A DNA stretch of 64,000 bases. Origin: Rana temporaria (Eukaryota; Chordata; Amphibia; Anura; Ranidae). Positions within the stretch are counted from its first letter, which is position 1; every line of letters begins with the position of its first letter. Made by a program: the position numbers and the translations under genes. The stretch lies in NCBI RefSeq assembly GCF_905171775.1, contig NC_053499.1, forward strand, positions 80,630,315-80,694,314. The letters run 5' to 3'. The notes beneath the pieces were generated by a model. It saw only the letters and a program-made list of their open reading frames with translations. It ran no database searches and was not told the DNA's origin. Positions 1 through 10,893 of this stretch are shown piece after piece.

Positions 1-986
1 CCCTTACAATTGGCATTACCTGTGCAATTCTATCTTGCATCAGGGCGACATGCTCTATCACACTCCTGTGGGGAGAACTTTCACTTTCCCAAGTTTCCCT
101 GGCGATATCCAACAGCCCTCTTGGGTGTCTCCCATAGAGCAACTCGAAGGGTGAGAAACCCGTAGATGATTGGGGTACCTCCCTAATGGAAAACATTAAA
201 TAGGGAATAAGACAGTCCCAATCCTTTCCATTTCTTCCCACCACCTTCTTTAACATTTGTTTAAGGGTTTTGTTGAATCTTTCAACCAACCCATCTGTTT
301 GGGGGTGATACACAGATGTATGCAATTGTGTCACTTTGAACAATTTGCACAGTTCTTTCATAACCCGGGACATAAAGGGTATACCTTGGTCCGTAAGCAG
401 TTCCTTACAAATACCCATGCGGATAAAAACAAGAGATAGCTCTTTGGCTATGGTTTTGGCCGAAGGTATTTCAGAGAGGAATCGCCTCCGGATAACGGGT
501 GGCATAGTCCAATATAACCAAAATGTGCTGATGCCCCCTAGCGGACTTCACTATTGGACCTACCAAATTCATGGCGATCCTCTCAAAGGGAACCTCAATG
601 ATGGGATGGGGTACTAGTGGGTTACGGAAATGTGGCATAGGTGCCGACTTCTGACACACAGGGCAAGAGGAACAATAATTTTCTGTTTCCTTCATGAGCC
701 CAGGCCAATAAAATCTCTGCAACACTCTCGCTCTGGTTTTCTGTCCCCAGATGACCTCCAAGAATGTGCCCATGGGCCAACTCTAACACCACCTTCCTGT
801 AGGATTTGGGCACCACAAGTTGCTCAATGGTTTCTTCTGCCCTTTGAGTCATCCGATAGAGTAGGTCCCTTTCCATGATAAAGTACGGGTAGGTACAGGT
901 CGTATCTGGGTTCACTAACTCGCCATCTATTTTCACTACGTTTTCCTGTGCCTTTATTAGGGTGAGGTCTTTTGACTGTTCGGTGG
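1..986 (-). pseudogene. Ty3/Gypsy pol fragment: integrase (broken)
   Basis: Minus-strand reading shows a retroviral-type integrase. The segment near 986-740 ends in the HxxxH part of the zinc-binding domain (ELAHGHILGGHLG), followed after a frameshift near 740-770 by the two cysteines (CSSCPVC). The catalytic core follows: first Asp in VILDYATRYPEAI, second Asp in a TDQG motif near 375-400, and the Glu in DGLVERFN near 275-290. Further frameshifts occur near 460-490. Integrases of this group join LTR-retrotransposon DNA to the chromosome. The reading runs off the left edge, so the C-terminal domain is outside. The upstream part of the same pol frame resumes at 3154 beyond an inserted hAT element. 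Non-functional relic; superfamily is clear, the lineage is not. Confidence 0.85.
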
Positions 987-3153
987 TAGGGATGAGCCAA
1001 ACACCCCCCTGTTCGGTTCGCACCAGAACTTGCGAACACGTGTGAACTTTAGAACTCTGTTAAAGACTATGGGACTCGAACGTTTGAAATCTAAAGTGCT
1101 AATTTTAAAGGCTAATATGCAAGTTATTGTCCTAAAAAGTGTTTGGGGACCTGGGTCCTGCCGCAGGGGACATGTATCAATGTAAAAAAAGTTTTAAAAA
1201 TGTCATTTTTTTCGGGAGCAGTGAATTTAATAATGCTAAAAGTGAAACAATAAAAGTGAAATATTCCTTTAAATTTCGTAAATTGGGGGGGGTGTAAAGT
1301 TAGCATGTGAAATAGCGCATGTTTGCCATACTTAGAACTGTCCCTGCACAAAGTGTCATTTCTGAAAGGAAAAAAATCATTTAAAATCGGACTTGCGGCT
1401 ATAATGAATTGTCGGCTCCCGGCAATTCAGAGAGGATTCATTCATAAAAAATAAAAAAAAATAGTGTGGGGGTCCCCCAAAATTCAATTACCAGGCCCTT
1501 CAGGTCTGGTATGGATATTAAGGGGAACCCCGCCGTCAATTAAAAAAAAATGACGTGGGGTTCCCCCCAAATATCTATTCTAGACCCTTCAGGTCTGGTG
1601 TGGATTTTAAGGGGAACTTCCCCCACAAATGTAAAAAAAAAATGGCGTGGAGTTCCCCCAAAAATCCACACCAGACCCCTTATCCGAGCACGTTAACCTG
1701 GCCGGCCGCAGAAAAGAGGGGGGGACAGAGTGCGCCCCCCCTCTCCTGAACCATACCAGGCAACATGCCCTTAACATGGGGAGGATGTCCCCATGTTGAT
1801 GGGGACAAGGGCCTCATCCCCACAACCCTTGCCCGGTGGTTGTGGGGGTCTGCGGGCGGGGGGCTTATCAGAATCTGGAAGACCCCTTTAACAAAGGGGA
1901 CCCCCAGATCCTGGCCCCCCCTATGTGAATTGGTAAAGGGGTAGATTATACCCCTACCATTTCACGAAGAAAATTTAAATAGTTGTAAAAAACACACACA
2001 CCGTAGAAAAAAGTCCTTTATTAATAAAAAAATAAATAAAATAAATCCAGCGGTGGTAATCCACTAGGTCCCGTCTCCCTGCTCCAACGTTGTCTGTATC
2101 CAGCGACGGGTGATCTCCTCTCCTGTCCAGCGATGAGAAGATCGTCCGGGATCCAGAGCGCAGCACAGCCCGGCAAATGACGTGGCTGAAGCTGTGACAT
2201 TTCTTTTATTGGTGAGGTGGGGCCACCCGTCATGTGACCCCGTCCCCCTCTGACGCAAGGGGTTAAAGGGGTCTTCCAGATTCTGATAAGCCCCCTGCCC
2301 GCAGACCCCCACAACCACCGGGCAAGGGTTGTGGGGATGAGGCCCTTGTCCCCATCAACATGGGGACATCCTCCCCATGTTTAGGGCATGTGGCCTGGTA
2401 TGGTTCAGGAGAGGGGGAGCCGCACTCTGTCCCCCCTCTTTTCTGCGGCCGGCCAGGTTAACGTGCTCGGATAAGGGGTCTGGTGTGGATTTTTGGGGGA
2501 ACTCTGTGCCATTTTTAAAAAAAAAATTGGGGTGGAGTTCCCCTTAAAATCCACACCAGACCTGAAGGGTCTGGAATGGATATTTGGGGGGAACTCCACA
2601 TCATTTTTTTTTAAATTGACGCCGGGGTTCCCCTTAATATCCATACCAGACCTGAAGGGCCTGGTAATTGAATTTGGGGGGACCCCCATGCTATTTTTTT
2701 ATGAATCCTCTCTGAATTGCCGGGAGCCGACAATGCATTATAGCCGCGAGTCTGGTTTTAAATGACTTTTTTTCTTTCAGAAATGACACTTTGTGCAGGG
2801 ACAGTTCTAAATACGGGAAACACCCCCCCCCCCCCTAGGCACGAAATTTAAAGGAATATTTCACTTTTATTGTTTCACTCTAAGCATTATTAACTTCACT
2901 GCTCCCGAAAAATGGCCGTTTTTAAAACTTTTTTTTGCATTGATCCAGGTCCCCAAACACTTTTTAGGACAATAACTAGCATATTAGCCTTTAAAATTAG
3001 TACTTTAGATTTCTCCCATAGACTTTAACAGGGTGTTCCGCAGCTTTTCGAATTTGCCGCAAACACCTCAAATTGTTTGTTGTTTGCCGAATAGGCGAAC
3101 AAGCAATGTTCGAGTCGAACATGAGTTTGACTCGAACTCGAAGCTCATCCCTA
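987..3153. mobile_element. hAT-type foldback element 'A' (TAGGGATGAGC family)
   Basis: Both ends carry the 11-bp terminal inverted repeat TAGGGATGAGC. The flanks are 8-bp duplications, TTCGGTGG at 979-986 and TTCAGTGG at 3154-3161 (one mismatch), which is the hAT target size. Removing the element restores the Gypsy reading frame across the site. Inside the ends, about 1050-1895 and 2262-3042 are long inverted arms around a roughly 360-bp centre, so the element can fold into one large hairpin. No transposase is readable, so it is non-autonomous. The first 330 bp resemble copies at 11965 and 27850. Confidence 0.85.
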
Positions 3154-3323
3154 TTCAGTGGCAAAGTTTTCCCTGTGAACCTTGAGATCAGAAAACTCTA
3201 CAGACGGCGGGTTTTTGTCTGAGGATCTTGGCTCCTCCCCAGTTTCTTGAGTCTCCCTTGCCAATACCGACAAGGGGAATTCTGGAGAGTCCTCACCACT
3301 CTCAGAGGAATTCTGGTTATCAG
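3154..3323 (-). pseudogene. Ty3/Gypsy pol fragment (upstream of integrase)
   Basis: Minus-strand translation is open from about 3321 to 3154 and joins in frame with 986 downwards once element A and one copy of its duplication are removed (…NFATEQ|SKDLTLIK…). This acidic, Ser/Glu-rich stretch lies between the expected RNase H region and the integrase zinc finger, where Gypsy polyproteins have a variable linker. It is cut at 3323 by the end of hAT element B. No catalytic motif is present here; the assignment rests on the frame continuity. Confidence 0.7.
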
Positions 3324-4102
3324 TAGGGATGAGATTCGTGTTCGAGTCAAACTCACTTTCGACTCGAACATAGTATGTTCAGTCATTCATACACAAAATG
3401 GAAGAGATACTGGCAATGAAAAAGGAATCCAGTGACGGATTTAATGCCCTTTGGCAACCCTGGTTTTTGTTCAAATCATCCACTGAATTCCATGTACTAA
3501 GCACAGGATAGTTCTTTGATGCCCAACTAACCGATAAGATTTAAAACGTATAGTGTCAATGTATTCTAAGTGTGTTCTGCCTAAATAGCAAATAACAGAA
3601 AGCTGTTCATATACATCTCCCCTTACATTTCCTACCTGATCTCCCTCACCCCCCCTCTCCCCACCTCTCCCCCACCCCCTCCTCTTCCCTCAGTAATTAC
3701 CACAGTAACTAGATATCGGACCCTGTTTTTCAGTATTTTACCTCTACTTAAGATACCAAATGTTATACGTCTAGACATTGATGTTACCGCTCATTACTAT
3801 GTACAAAACTTTCATTTGTATACACTGTAAAAGAAATGTCACTTGTATACTCTGTTTAAGCTCTCAATAAATACCTTGATTGAGAAAAAAAAAAAAAAAA
3901 GTATGTTCAACCATTTGTCGAAATACGAACGTTTACGGGCCGTTCGCGCCAAATTCGAGTGGCGTGTCATGGCCCATAATTCACTGCGGCATCGCAGTGC
4001 ATTGATGGCTGATGATTGGCCAAGCATGCACTATGACCCGCATGCTTGGCCAATCACTGCTTGCAAAAAACGGAGAGCCATAATTGGCCAAAGCCAGGCC
4101 GG
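3324..4102. mobile_element. hAT-type element 'B' (TAGGGATGAGC family), truncated and interrupted
   Basis: Starts with TAGGGATGAG, in the orientation that corresponds to the 3' end of the family. The GTTCGAGTCAAAC-rich end, and the segment holding a GATTGGCCAAGCATGC palindrome near 4015-4060, match by eye copies ending at 32708 and 62995 in reverse orientation. A poly(A) retroposon interrupts it at 3381-3899. The far end is missing: the sequence passes directly into another MITE near 4103. Confidence 0.75.
3381..3899 (+). mobile_element. 5'-truncated poly(A) retroposon (LINE 3' end)
   Basis: About 520 bp ending in an A16 run at 3884-3899, with AATAAA just upstream (near 3868). It is flanked by a 9-bp direct repeat, AGTATGTTC, at 3372-3380 and 3900-3908. 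Removing it rejoins element B. Tail, polyadenylation signal and target duplication point to LINE-machinery retroposition. No coding sequence is visible, so it is either a LINE 3' UTR or another transcript's 3' end. Confidence 0.75.
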
Positions 4103-4700
4103 ATCTTAACTGCATATTTACGCTGGCCGCTAGGGGCGTGTACGCTGATTTACGCGTCGAAATATGTAAATCAGCTAGATACGCGAATTCACGAACGTAC
4201 CCCCGGCCGACGCAGTACAGATACGCCGTTTACGTTAGGCTTTTCCCGGCATAAAGTTTCCCCTGCTATATGAGGCGTATATGCGGCGTATCAATGTTAA
4301 GTACGGCCGTCGTTCCCGTGACAAAATTTGAAAATGTTGCTTCATTTGCGTAAGTCGTCCGTGAATGGGGCTGGACGTAATTTACGTTCACGTCAAAACC
4401 AATACGTCCTTGCGGCGTATTTGGAGCAATGCACACTGGCATATGTCCACAGATGGCGCATGCGCCATTCGTGAAAAACTTTAATCACGTTGGGTCACGA
4501 GTGATTAACATAAAACACGCCCCCCTGCTCCATATTTAAATTAGGCGGGCTTACGCCGGCCTATTTACGCTAGGCCGCCGCAACTTACGGAGCAAGTGCT
4601 TTGAGAATACTGCACTTGCCCGTATAAGTTGCGGAGGCGTAATGTAAATAGGATACGTTACGCCCACTCAAAGATACGCGGCTGTACGTGAATCTGGGCC
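4103..4700 (-). mobile_element. MITE M1 (GGGCCAGATTCACG family), one end missing
   Basis: Ends in GTGAATCTGGGCC, the reverse complement of the start of the copy at 48205. The body is rich in TACGCC/GGCGTA blocks and shares long stretches with copies at 16311, 31628 and 48205. The left end breaks off at TCTTAACTGC, an internal point of the full copy. No coding capacity. Termini and size suggest a Harbinger-type MITE; this is inference. Confidence 0.75.
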
Positions 4701-4829
4701 ACAGTGTGCAGAGGATATATATGCATCCCAAGTGTTGTATATATATTTATACATTGTATAGTATAGCTAGATCCGCTCTTCCTAATTTACTGGCAGGCAG
4801 GTGATTGTGCTAGCTGCAGTTTTCTCACG
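4701..4829. other. Short unassigned spacer
   Basis: AT-rich stretch with TATATA runs between MITE M1 and the minisatellite. Nothing recognised in it. Confidence 0.4.
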
Positions 4830-5814
4830 TGGTGTACTGCCTGTGTCCTCTGCAGTGTGCACCTAAAGCTACGTGGTGTGTACTGCCTTTGTCCTCTGCA
4901 GTGTGCACCTAAAGCTACATGGTGTGTGTACTGACTGTGTCCTCTGCAGTGTGCACCTAAAGCTACATGGTGTTTACTGCCCGTGTCCTCTGCAGTTTGC
5001 ACCTAAAGCTACGTGGTGTGTGTACTGCCTGTGTCCTCTGCAGTGTGCACCTAAAGCTACGTGTAGTGTGCTGCCCGTGTCCTCTGCAGTTTGCACCTAA
5101 AGCTACGTGGTGTGTGTACTGCCTGTGTCCTCTGCAGTGTGAACCTAAAGCTATGTGGTGTGTACTGCCCGTGTCCTCTGCAGTTTGCACCTAAAGCTAT
5201 GTGGTGTGTACTGCCTGTGTCCTCTGCAGTTTGCACCTAAAGCTATGTGGTGTGTGTACTGCCCGTGTCCTCTGCAGTGTGCACCTTAAGCTACATGGTG
5301 TGTACTGCCCATGTCCTCTGCAGTTTGCACCTAAAGCTACATGGTGTGTACTGCCTGTGTCCTCTGCAGTGTGCACCTAAAGCTATGTGGTGTGTACTGC
5401 CGTGTCCTCTGCAGTGTGCACCTAAAACTATGTGGTGTGTACTGCCTGTGTCCGCTGCAGTGTGCCCCTAAAGCTACCTGGTGTGTAATGCATGTGTCCT
5501 CTGCAGTGTGCACCTAAAGCTACGTGGTGTGTATTGCCCATGTCCACTGCAGTGTGCACCTAAAGCTACTTGGTGTGTACTGCCTGTGTCCTCTGCAGTT
5601 TGCACCTAAAGTACGTGGTGTGTAATGCCTATGTTCGCTGCAGTGTGCACCTAAAGCTACGTGGTGTGTACTGCCTGTGTACTCTGCAGTTTGCACCTAA
5701 AGCTACTTGGTGTGTACTGCCTGTGTCCTCTGCAGTGTGCACCTAAAGCTACGTGGTGTGTGTACTGCCTGTGTCCTCTGCAGTGTGCACCTAAAGCTAC
5801 ATGGTGTGTGTGTG
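4830..5814 (+). repeat. 46-bp minisatellite, about 21 copies
   Basis: Units follow GTGTACTGCCTGTGTCCTCTGCAG then TGTGCACCTAAAGCTACGTG. The CTCTGCAG block recurs from about 4849 to 5775 at roughly 46-bp spacing. Units differ by a few substitutions and GT-step length. Each holds a pyrimidine tract ending in CAG, like a 3' splice site. A single unit recurs at 7347-7375 just before the hAT transposase start, so the array probably belongs to that transposon's 5' region and was separated from it by the foldback at 5815-7210. Confidence 0.9.
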
Positions 5815-7210
5815 TGTAATGGCGCTTGCAATAAATACTAAATAATCATAATAACAATTACTGTTGATGAATAAAAATATTATAAACCAAGTAAAAAATC
5901 CACCACTTGCTGTGTTTATAAAAGTGTTCCACTCCAAATATAGTCGAAACAACCATCCAGCATCAATAAATAATGTGGACAGTGATGGGAGTGAGAATAT
6001 ATTAATATGGATGTCCCAATTCAGATGATACAAATGACCTGGGATAATTGACTCACCAGAGCATCAATAAATGTGAGAGATGTTATGATTGAGATAAAAT
6101 ATCCTATGATTAAGTGACGTGGTGTCACGATACGCGTGAGGAGGAAGTAGGAGGTTCGCTGGTGACGTCATCCGCTCGCGGCCGCAGAGCGGAGACATAT
6201 CTGTCTGTGTCTTACACGCTGATGTTACTGCAATGTCTGTAAGTGTTTTATATTATATATATTTTTATTTTCAAATAAATGTTTATGGTATTACGCTATG
6301 GAAGCATCCCTGTTTTGTATCCCTGTTTTGTATTTGAGCACCTGTGTTGGAGCCGTTTTTCGTGTGGGAGTGGATTAATAGGCTGGCTGGAAAATCCCTA
6401 TCTGACAGCAATACAGGCTTTAATATAGCCTCCTTGAGGTAAGGGGCTTGCATGAACATTGATCCGTTATACCTACACTGTGGAAAGCCTGGTGGTTGGT
6501 GGAGCACATATGCACCGTTCAAGTGTTTGATTGTAATTTACTTTGAATTTACTTAATTTTGCACGTTTGTGCACTGGACACATTATTGGATTCCATCCAT
6601 TGGTTTCTGCATGTTTGTGCACTGGACACATTTTTGTATATTTTTACATTATTTATCACAAAAAATATTTTAACACTATTTTTATTTAATTCATTTTATA
6701 TTTTTATGACACATTTTTTGTGTTTTTTCGAATTTTAATGGAACTTATTTATGGATTGGGTCTGGACGACCCATGCATGATATTGATTTTTTCACTGATA
6801 AAGACTGTTTATTTTCATTATTATTATTGGACCACAACTATTTTTTACACAAATGCACGTTTAATGAATGGAGCACTGTTTTGGATCTTTTCACTTAATA
6901 TTTTTGATATTTGGATTTTATTGTCATTTATCTCAATCATAACATCTCTCACATTTATTGATGCTCTGGTGAGTCCATTATCCCAGGTCATTTGTATCAT
7001 CTGAATTGGGACATCCATATTAATATATTCTCACTCCCATCACTGTCCACACTATTTATTGATGCTGGATGGTTGTTTCGACTATATTTGGAGTGGAACA
7101 CTTTTATAAACACAGCAAGTGGTGGATTTTTTACTTGGTTTATAATATTTTTATTCATCAACAGTAATTGTTATTATGATTATTTAGTATTTATTGCAAG
7201 CGCCATTACA
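5815..7210. mobile_element. Foldback element with ~290-bp inverted arms
   Basis: Starts TGTAATGGCGCTTGCAA and ends with its reverse complement. Left arm 5815-6098 and right arm about 6928-7210 are near-perfect inverted copies around about 830 bp. The interior holds ATTACGCTATGGAAGC after a TTTATT stretch (near 6280-6305). A similar context is seen in the 3' region of the Penelope-like element near 26278-26310, so a Penelope-type origin is possible but unproven. No coding region is convincing. It splits the 46-bp unit array from the hAT transposase. Confidence 0.7.
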
Positions 7211-7346
7211 CCCCCCATATATCAATTTACTGCCAGTGTGTGAGCACTGCTAGTTGTGGCTGCTGCTTGTTAGTTGTATATTGTTTGGCTATTTGCCCTT
7301 GATAGATTGGTTTGCGCATTGGTTCCCCCCATTGTTCATGGTGCGT

Positions 7347-7386
7347 GTGTACTGCCTGTGTCCTCTGCAGTGTGCAGGCCATTAGT
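7347..7386 (+). promoter_or_regulatory. Splice-acceptor-like unit before the hAT transposase start
   Basis: One isolated unit of the 46-bp minisatellite, with the tract CTGTGTCCTCTGCAG followed within 17 bp by ATG at 7387. It looks like a 3' splice site leading into the first coding exon. This is sequence resemblance only. Confidence 0.4.
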
Positions 7387-8000
7387 ATGTCTGGAAGGAC
7401 AACAAGGAGAGGCAGAGAGTCACAAGCTGATAAAAGAGGGCAAGCAGGCTCTGCGTCTAGAGGCAACAGTGCTGGTCGTGGACACGGTGCATCCTCATCA
7501 GCACATGGCCGTGGGACACGCTCGTCCTTTTCTTCGGCAGCTGGCCGCGTTAAGCCGCAACATGCCGAAGACTTGGTAGAGTGGATGACCAAGCTGTCCT
7601 CATCCGCCTCATCCTCTTTACCCAGGCTCAGGCTACTTTGTCTGGCAAAGCAGCTGCCAACGCGGCCTCTTCCCTCTGCTCAATTGCATCAGTCACTCCT
7701 TCCCTAGCCCCACCATGTCCTCCTGAGGAGTCCCCCAAACTGTTTGACCACAGTGTTGGGTACATGCTGCATGAGGATGCGCAGCATTTTGAAGGCTCGG
7801 ATGATGGTACACAGCTAGAGGAAGGCAGTAACGTGAGCCCAGAGAGAGGGAGTGCCCAAGAAGGACAGCAATCTGGCAGTCATGTTCCCCCAGCTGCAGC
7901 ATACTGTCAGGATTTCTACAGTGATGAGGAGGGAGGGGATGATGAGGTCACTGACTCTACGTGGGTGCCTGATAGGAGAGAGGAGGAGGAGGAGACATAG
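7387..8000 (+). pseudogene. hAT transposase, N-terminal region (frameshifted)
   Basis: ATG at 7387 opens a Ser/Arg/Gly-rich N-terminus (MSGRTTRRGRESQ) that stays open to 7707. The more protein-like continuation moves to another frame from about 7581 to 8000: Ala-rich, then a Pro-rich segment and an acidic tail (DEEGGDDEVTDSTWVP). Low-complexity acidic N-terminal regions are common upstream of the BED finger in hAT transposases. The shift between 7581 and 7700 implies at least one indel. Assigned to the hAT gene by position and strand, since this part has no diagnostic motif. Confidence 0.6.
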
Positions 8001-8099
8001 GCACATCTCCAACGAGGCAGGTTCCCCTCCAGGAGCCAGCTTAAGGGCAGCACACCGACTGCATCACAACGCAGAGCTATGCATGTGCAGGGCGCTGCT

Positions 8100-8857
8100 G
8101 TCTCTCAACGTTATTTCAAAAGTTCTTTGGTGTGGGCCTTTTTTGAGACAAGCGCATCAGATCGCACCGCTGCAACATATGTCTCAAGCGTATCTCGCGT
8201 GGCCAAAACATCACCCGCTTGGGCACCACATGCTTGACCAGACATATGTCGACCTGCCATGCAGTTCGTTGGCAAGCGTACCTCAAAGACCCACACCAAA
8301 GAACAAAGCAGACCTCCCCTTGCTCAGCTGGGATCTCCAACCCCACTATACCCTCAGTCATCTCTGAAGCCTGCACTGATAGGATTGAAGGTGGAGAATT
8401 AGGTTTGTCACAGCCAAGTACTTGCGGGCAATCTACTATCAGTACACCGATGGCAGATTGTACCAGGCAAATTTCCCTGCTCCAGCTGCTGCAGCGCCGA
8501 AAGAGGTTCTCTCCCAGCCATCCACATGCCCAGCGGTTGAATGCTAGCTTAGCTAAATTGCTAGCACTTCAACTGCTGCTTTTTCAGTTGGTAGATTCTG
8601 CCCCCTTCCGTGAGTTTGTGGAATGTGCGGTACCTCAGTGGCAAGTTCCCAAACGCCACTTTTTCTCATGGAAGGCGATTCCGGCTCTCTACCGCCATGT
8701 GGAAGGCAATGTCCATGCCTCGCTGGACAGGGTGGTCAGTGGTAAGGTGCATATTACCGCTGACTCATGGTCCAGCAGGCATGGACAGGGACGATACCTA
8801 TCTTTCATGGTGCATTGGGTGACTCTGCTGGCAGATGGGAAGTACAAGGTACAGTAG
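8100..8857 (+). pseudogene. hAT transposase, BED finger and first catalytic Asp
   Basis: From about 8128 the reading VWAFFETSASDRTAA resembles the start of a BED zinc finger. After a frameshift the frame open from 8219 to 8857 carries TCLTRHMSTCH, the histidine part of the finger. It then continues through the typical hAT spacer (FVECAVPQWQVPKRHFFS) to VHITADSWSS near 8750-8775, where hAT transposases have their first catalytic aspartate. The stop at 8856 breaks the gene; similarity resumes at 9059. These enzymes cut and paste DNA with 8-bp target duplications. Clearly inactive here. Confidence 0.8.
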
Positions 8858-9058
8858 TGTTGGAAGTTGTTCCGCCACCACGCCTCCAAAATGCTACTAC
8901 TGGTTGTGAGACGCCTCTCTCCTCTACCCCCCCTCTTCTTCTTCCTCTGTGGCCTCTTTCTGTGCCGATGTGTCCTCGGAACCAGCGGTGCTCCGTAGGC
9001 GTATAAGGGGCTACGCAAGTACGCAGGCAAAGAGATGCCATGCGGTGCTTGAGCTGGT

Positions 9059-9668
9059 GTGCTTGGGGGACAGGAGCCACACTGGGCCAGAGGTTCTGTC
9101 AGCTCTGCAGGGCAGGCTCAGAGGTGGTTGACACCATGTCAGCTTAAGCCAGGAATGGTGGTTTGCAACAATGGCACCAACCTCCTCTCCGCCCTGCGAC
9201 AGGGACAACTGACCCATGTGCCCTGTTTTTCTCATGTCCTTAACTTGGTGGTGCAGCAGTTCTTGGGCAGATACCCGGGCTTACAGGATGTCTTGAAGCA
9301 GGCCAGGAAAGTCTGTGTGCATTTCCGACGGTCATATAATGCCAGTGCACGACTGGCAGACCTCCAAAAGGAATACAACCTGCCCAAGAACCGCCTAATC
9401 TGTGACATGCCCACCAGGTGGAACTCTACGTTGGCCATGCTGCAGCGGCTGCACACACAGCAGAGGGCCATCAATGAGTATCTGTGCTAATATGGCAGCA
9501 GGACAGGGTCAGGGGAGCTTGTTTTTTTCCCCACGCCAGTGGGCCATGATCAGGGATGCATGCACTGTCCTGTCACAATTTGAGGAGGCCACGAGGATGG
9601 TGACAGTGCATGCATCAGTGAGACTGTCCCTCTTATTCACCTGTTGGAGCACATGCTGCGTGGAATAA
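9059..9668 (+). pseudogene. hAT transposase, central catalytic region
   Basis: Frame 9059-9490 carries VVCNNGTNLLSAL, then CFSHVLNLVVQQFL (the Cys/His block of hAT enzymes) and TRWNSTLAMLQRL (the conserved Trp block). At the position where hAT families have the second catalytic Asp this copy reads Asn (VCNNGTN), besides the frameshifts. A frame change near 9485 leads into CTVLSQFEEATRMV in the frame open 9402-9668, which continues the same domain. Degenerate copy; superfamily confident. Confidence 0.85.
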
Positions 9669-10687
9669 TGGACAGGGCCCTTGAGGCAGAACAGAGGGAG
9701 GAAGAGGAGGACTTTCTTACCTATCAAGGCCCCCTTTATCCAGACAGTGTTCCTGCTTGCCCGCCTATCACACAGGAAGAGGACGAGGAGGAGGAGGAGG
9801 ATTGTGTCAGCATGGAGGTGGAGCCTAGCTCTCAGCATCAGCAGCAGTCTTCAAGGGATCAATTACAGTCCCAAGGAACCCATGGACTTGTACGTGGCTG
9901 GGACGAGGTGGCTGCGGATCATGTCGTCCTCAGTGACCCAGAGGACTCCGCACCAAATGCCTCAGCAAACCTATGTTGTATGGCCTCCCTGATCCTGCAA
10001 AGCCTGCGTAAGGATCCTCGTATTCGTGTTATCAAGGAGAGGGATCATTACTGGCTGCCAACCCTCCTTGATCCACGTTACAAGAGTAAGGTTGCGGACC
10101 TTATCTTGCCGGCACAGAGGGAGCAGAAGATGAAACATCTTCGGGAGGCCTTGCAGAAAGGTCTGTGCAACACGTTCCCAGATACTGTGAGGTTATAAAA
10201 TCCTGATCCTGGACAACGTGTTGCAGAGGCTTTGGTCAGTCACAGAAGGAGCGGTGGAGAAGGTGGCAGTCTGAGCGATGCGTTCAGACAATGTTTTAGT
10301 CCGCAGCCCCAAGGTATGACCGGTTCCAGCAACCATCGCCAGCATCTGTTTTACATAGGGGCAAGATCAGACTTGGACACCTTTCCCACCGAAAATCCTC
10401 TGGCTTACTGGGTCTTGAGGATGAATCACTGGCCAGAGCTTGCACAGTATGCAATTGAGCTACTGGCTTGTTCTGCATCCAGCTTTCTTTCAGAACGAAC
10501 ATTCAGTGCTGCTGGAGGCTCTGTAACTGATCAAAGGGTGCGCCTCTCCACCGACTCGGTCGATCGACTGACCTTCATAAAAATTAATCAGGCTTGGATC
10601 ACCACCAGCTACCAAGCGCCCGATGCTGATGTAACTGAATATATTTTTTTTTTAAATGTCAAATCCCTTCAAGACTGCCTATGCTGA
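9644..10687 (+). pseudogene. hAT transposase, insertion domain and C-terminal dimerisation (hATC) region
   Basis: Frame 9644-10198 holds the acidic insertion-domain segment (EEDEEEEEDC) and LLDPRYKSKVADL, a standard hAT block. Frame 10232-10687 holds the hATC dimerisation motif: ENPLAYWVLRMNHWPELAQ, then ELLACSASSFLSERTFSAAG and STDSVDRLTFIK. A TAA at 10196 and a frame change separate the two parts. This is the best-preserved stretch of the gene and matches the minus-strand copy at 13361-14203, with which it lies tail to tail. Confidence 0.9.
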
Positions 10688-10779
10688 TGCTGAGTGACTA
10701 TGCTGTTATGCTGAGTGACTATCCTTTTCGTCCTCAATGATCATGCTGATAGCTTGTAAGAACAGTTTTTGGTTCTGGG

Positions 10780-10893
10780 CACCAGCACCAGTGCCTAAGG
10801 CCCAATTTTTCTGCCCCTGTTTAACAGGGGTGTGTAATTACAATTTTTGATGCAATACTTTGCAGCGGGCTCATTCCTGCGCTCCAACTAGAG
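10780..10893 (+). repeat. 3' flank of hAT gene: one unit of the 131-bp repeat (first part)
   Basis: Contains TTCTGCCCCTG, AATTTTTGATGCAATACTTTG and GCGCTCCAACTA, the reverse complement of the unit tandemly repeated at 12456-13190. It is split by the hAT element at 10894-11911 and resumes at 11912-11964 (GAGGGGTTGCAGTGTTGTGG). It appears to be the 3' untranslated end of the hAT transposon. Confidence 0.7.

Noticed and set aside
4787..5471. Open frames on both strands through the 46-bp array (Cys/His-rich peptides)
   Set aside because: They arise because the unit length is not a multiple of three but stops are rare in the repeat; no start context, domain or conservation pattern.
4830..5814. 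Regular spacing resembling a CRISPR array
   Set aside because: The whole unit repeats, with no unique spacers; eukaryotic transposon context.
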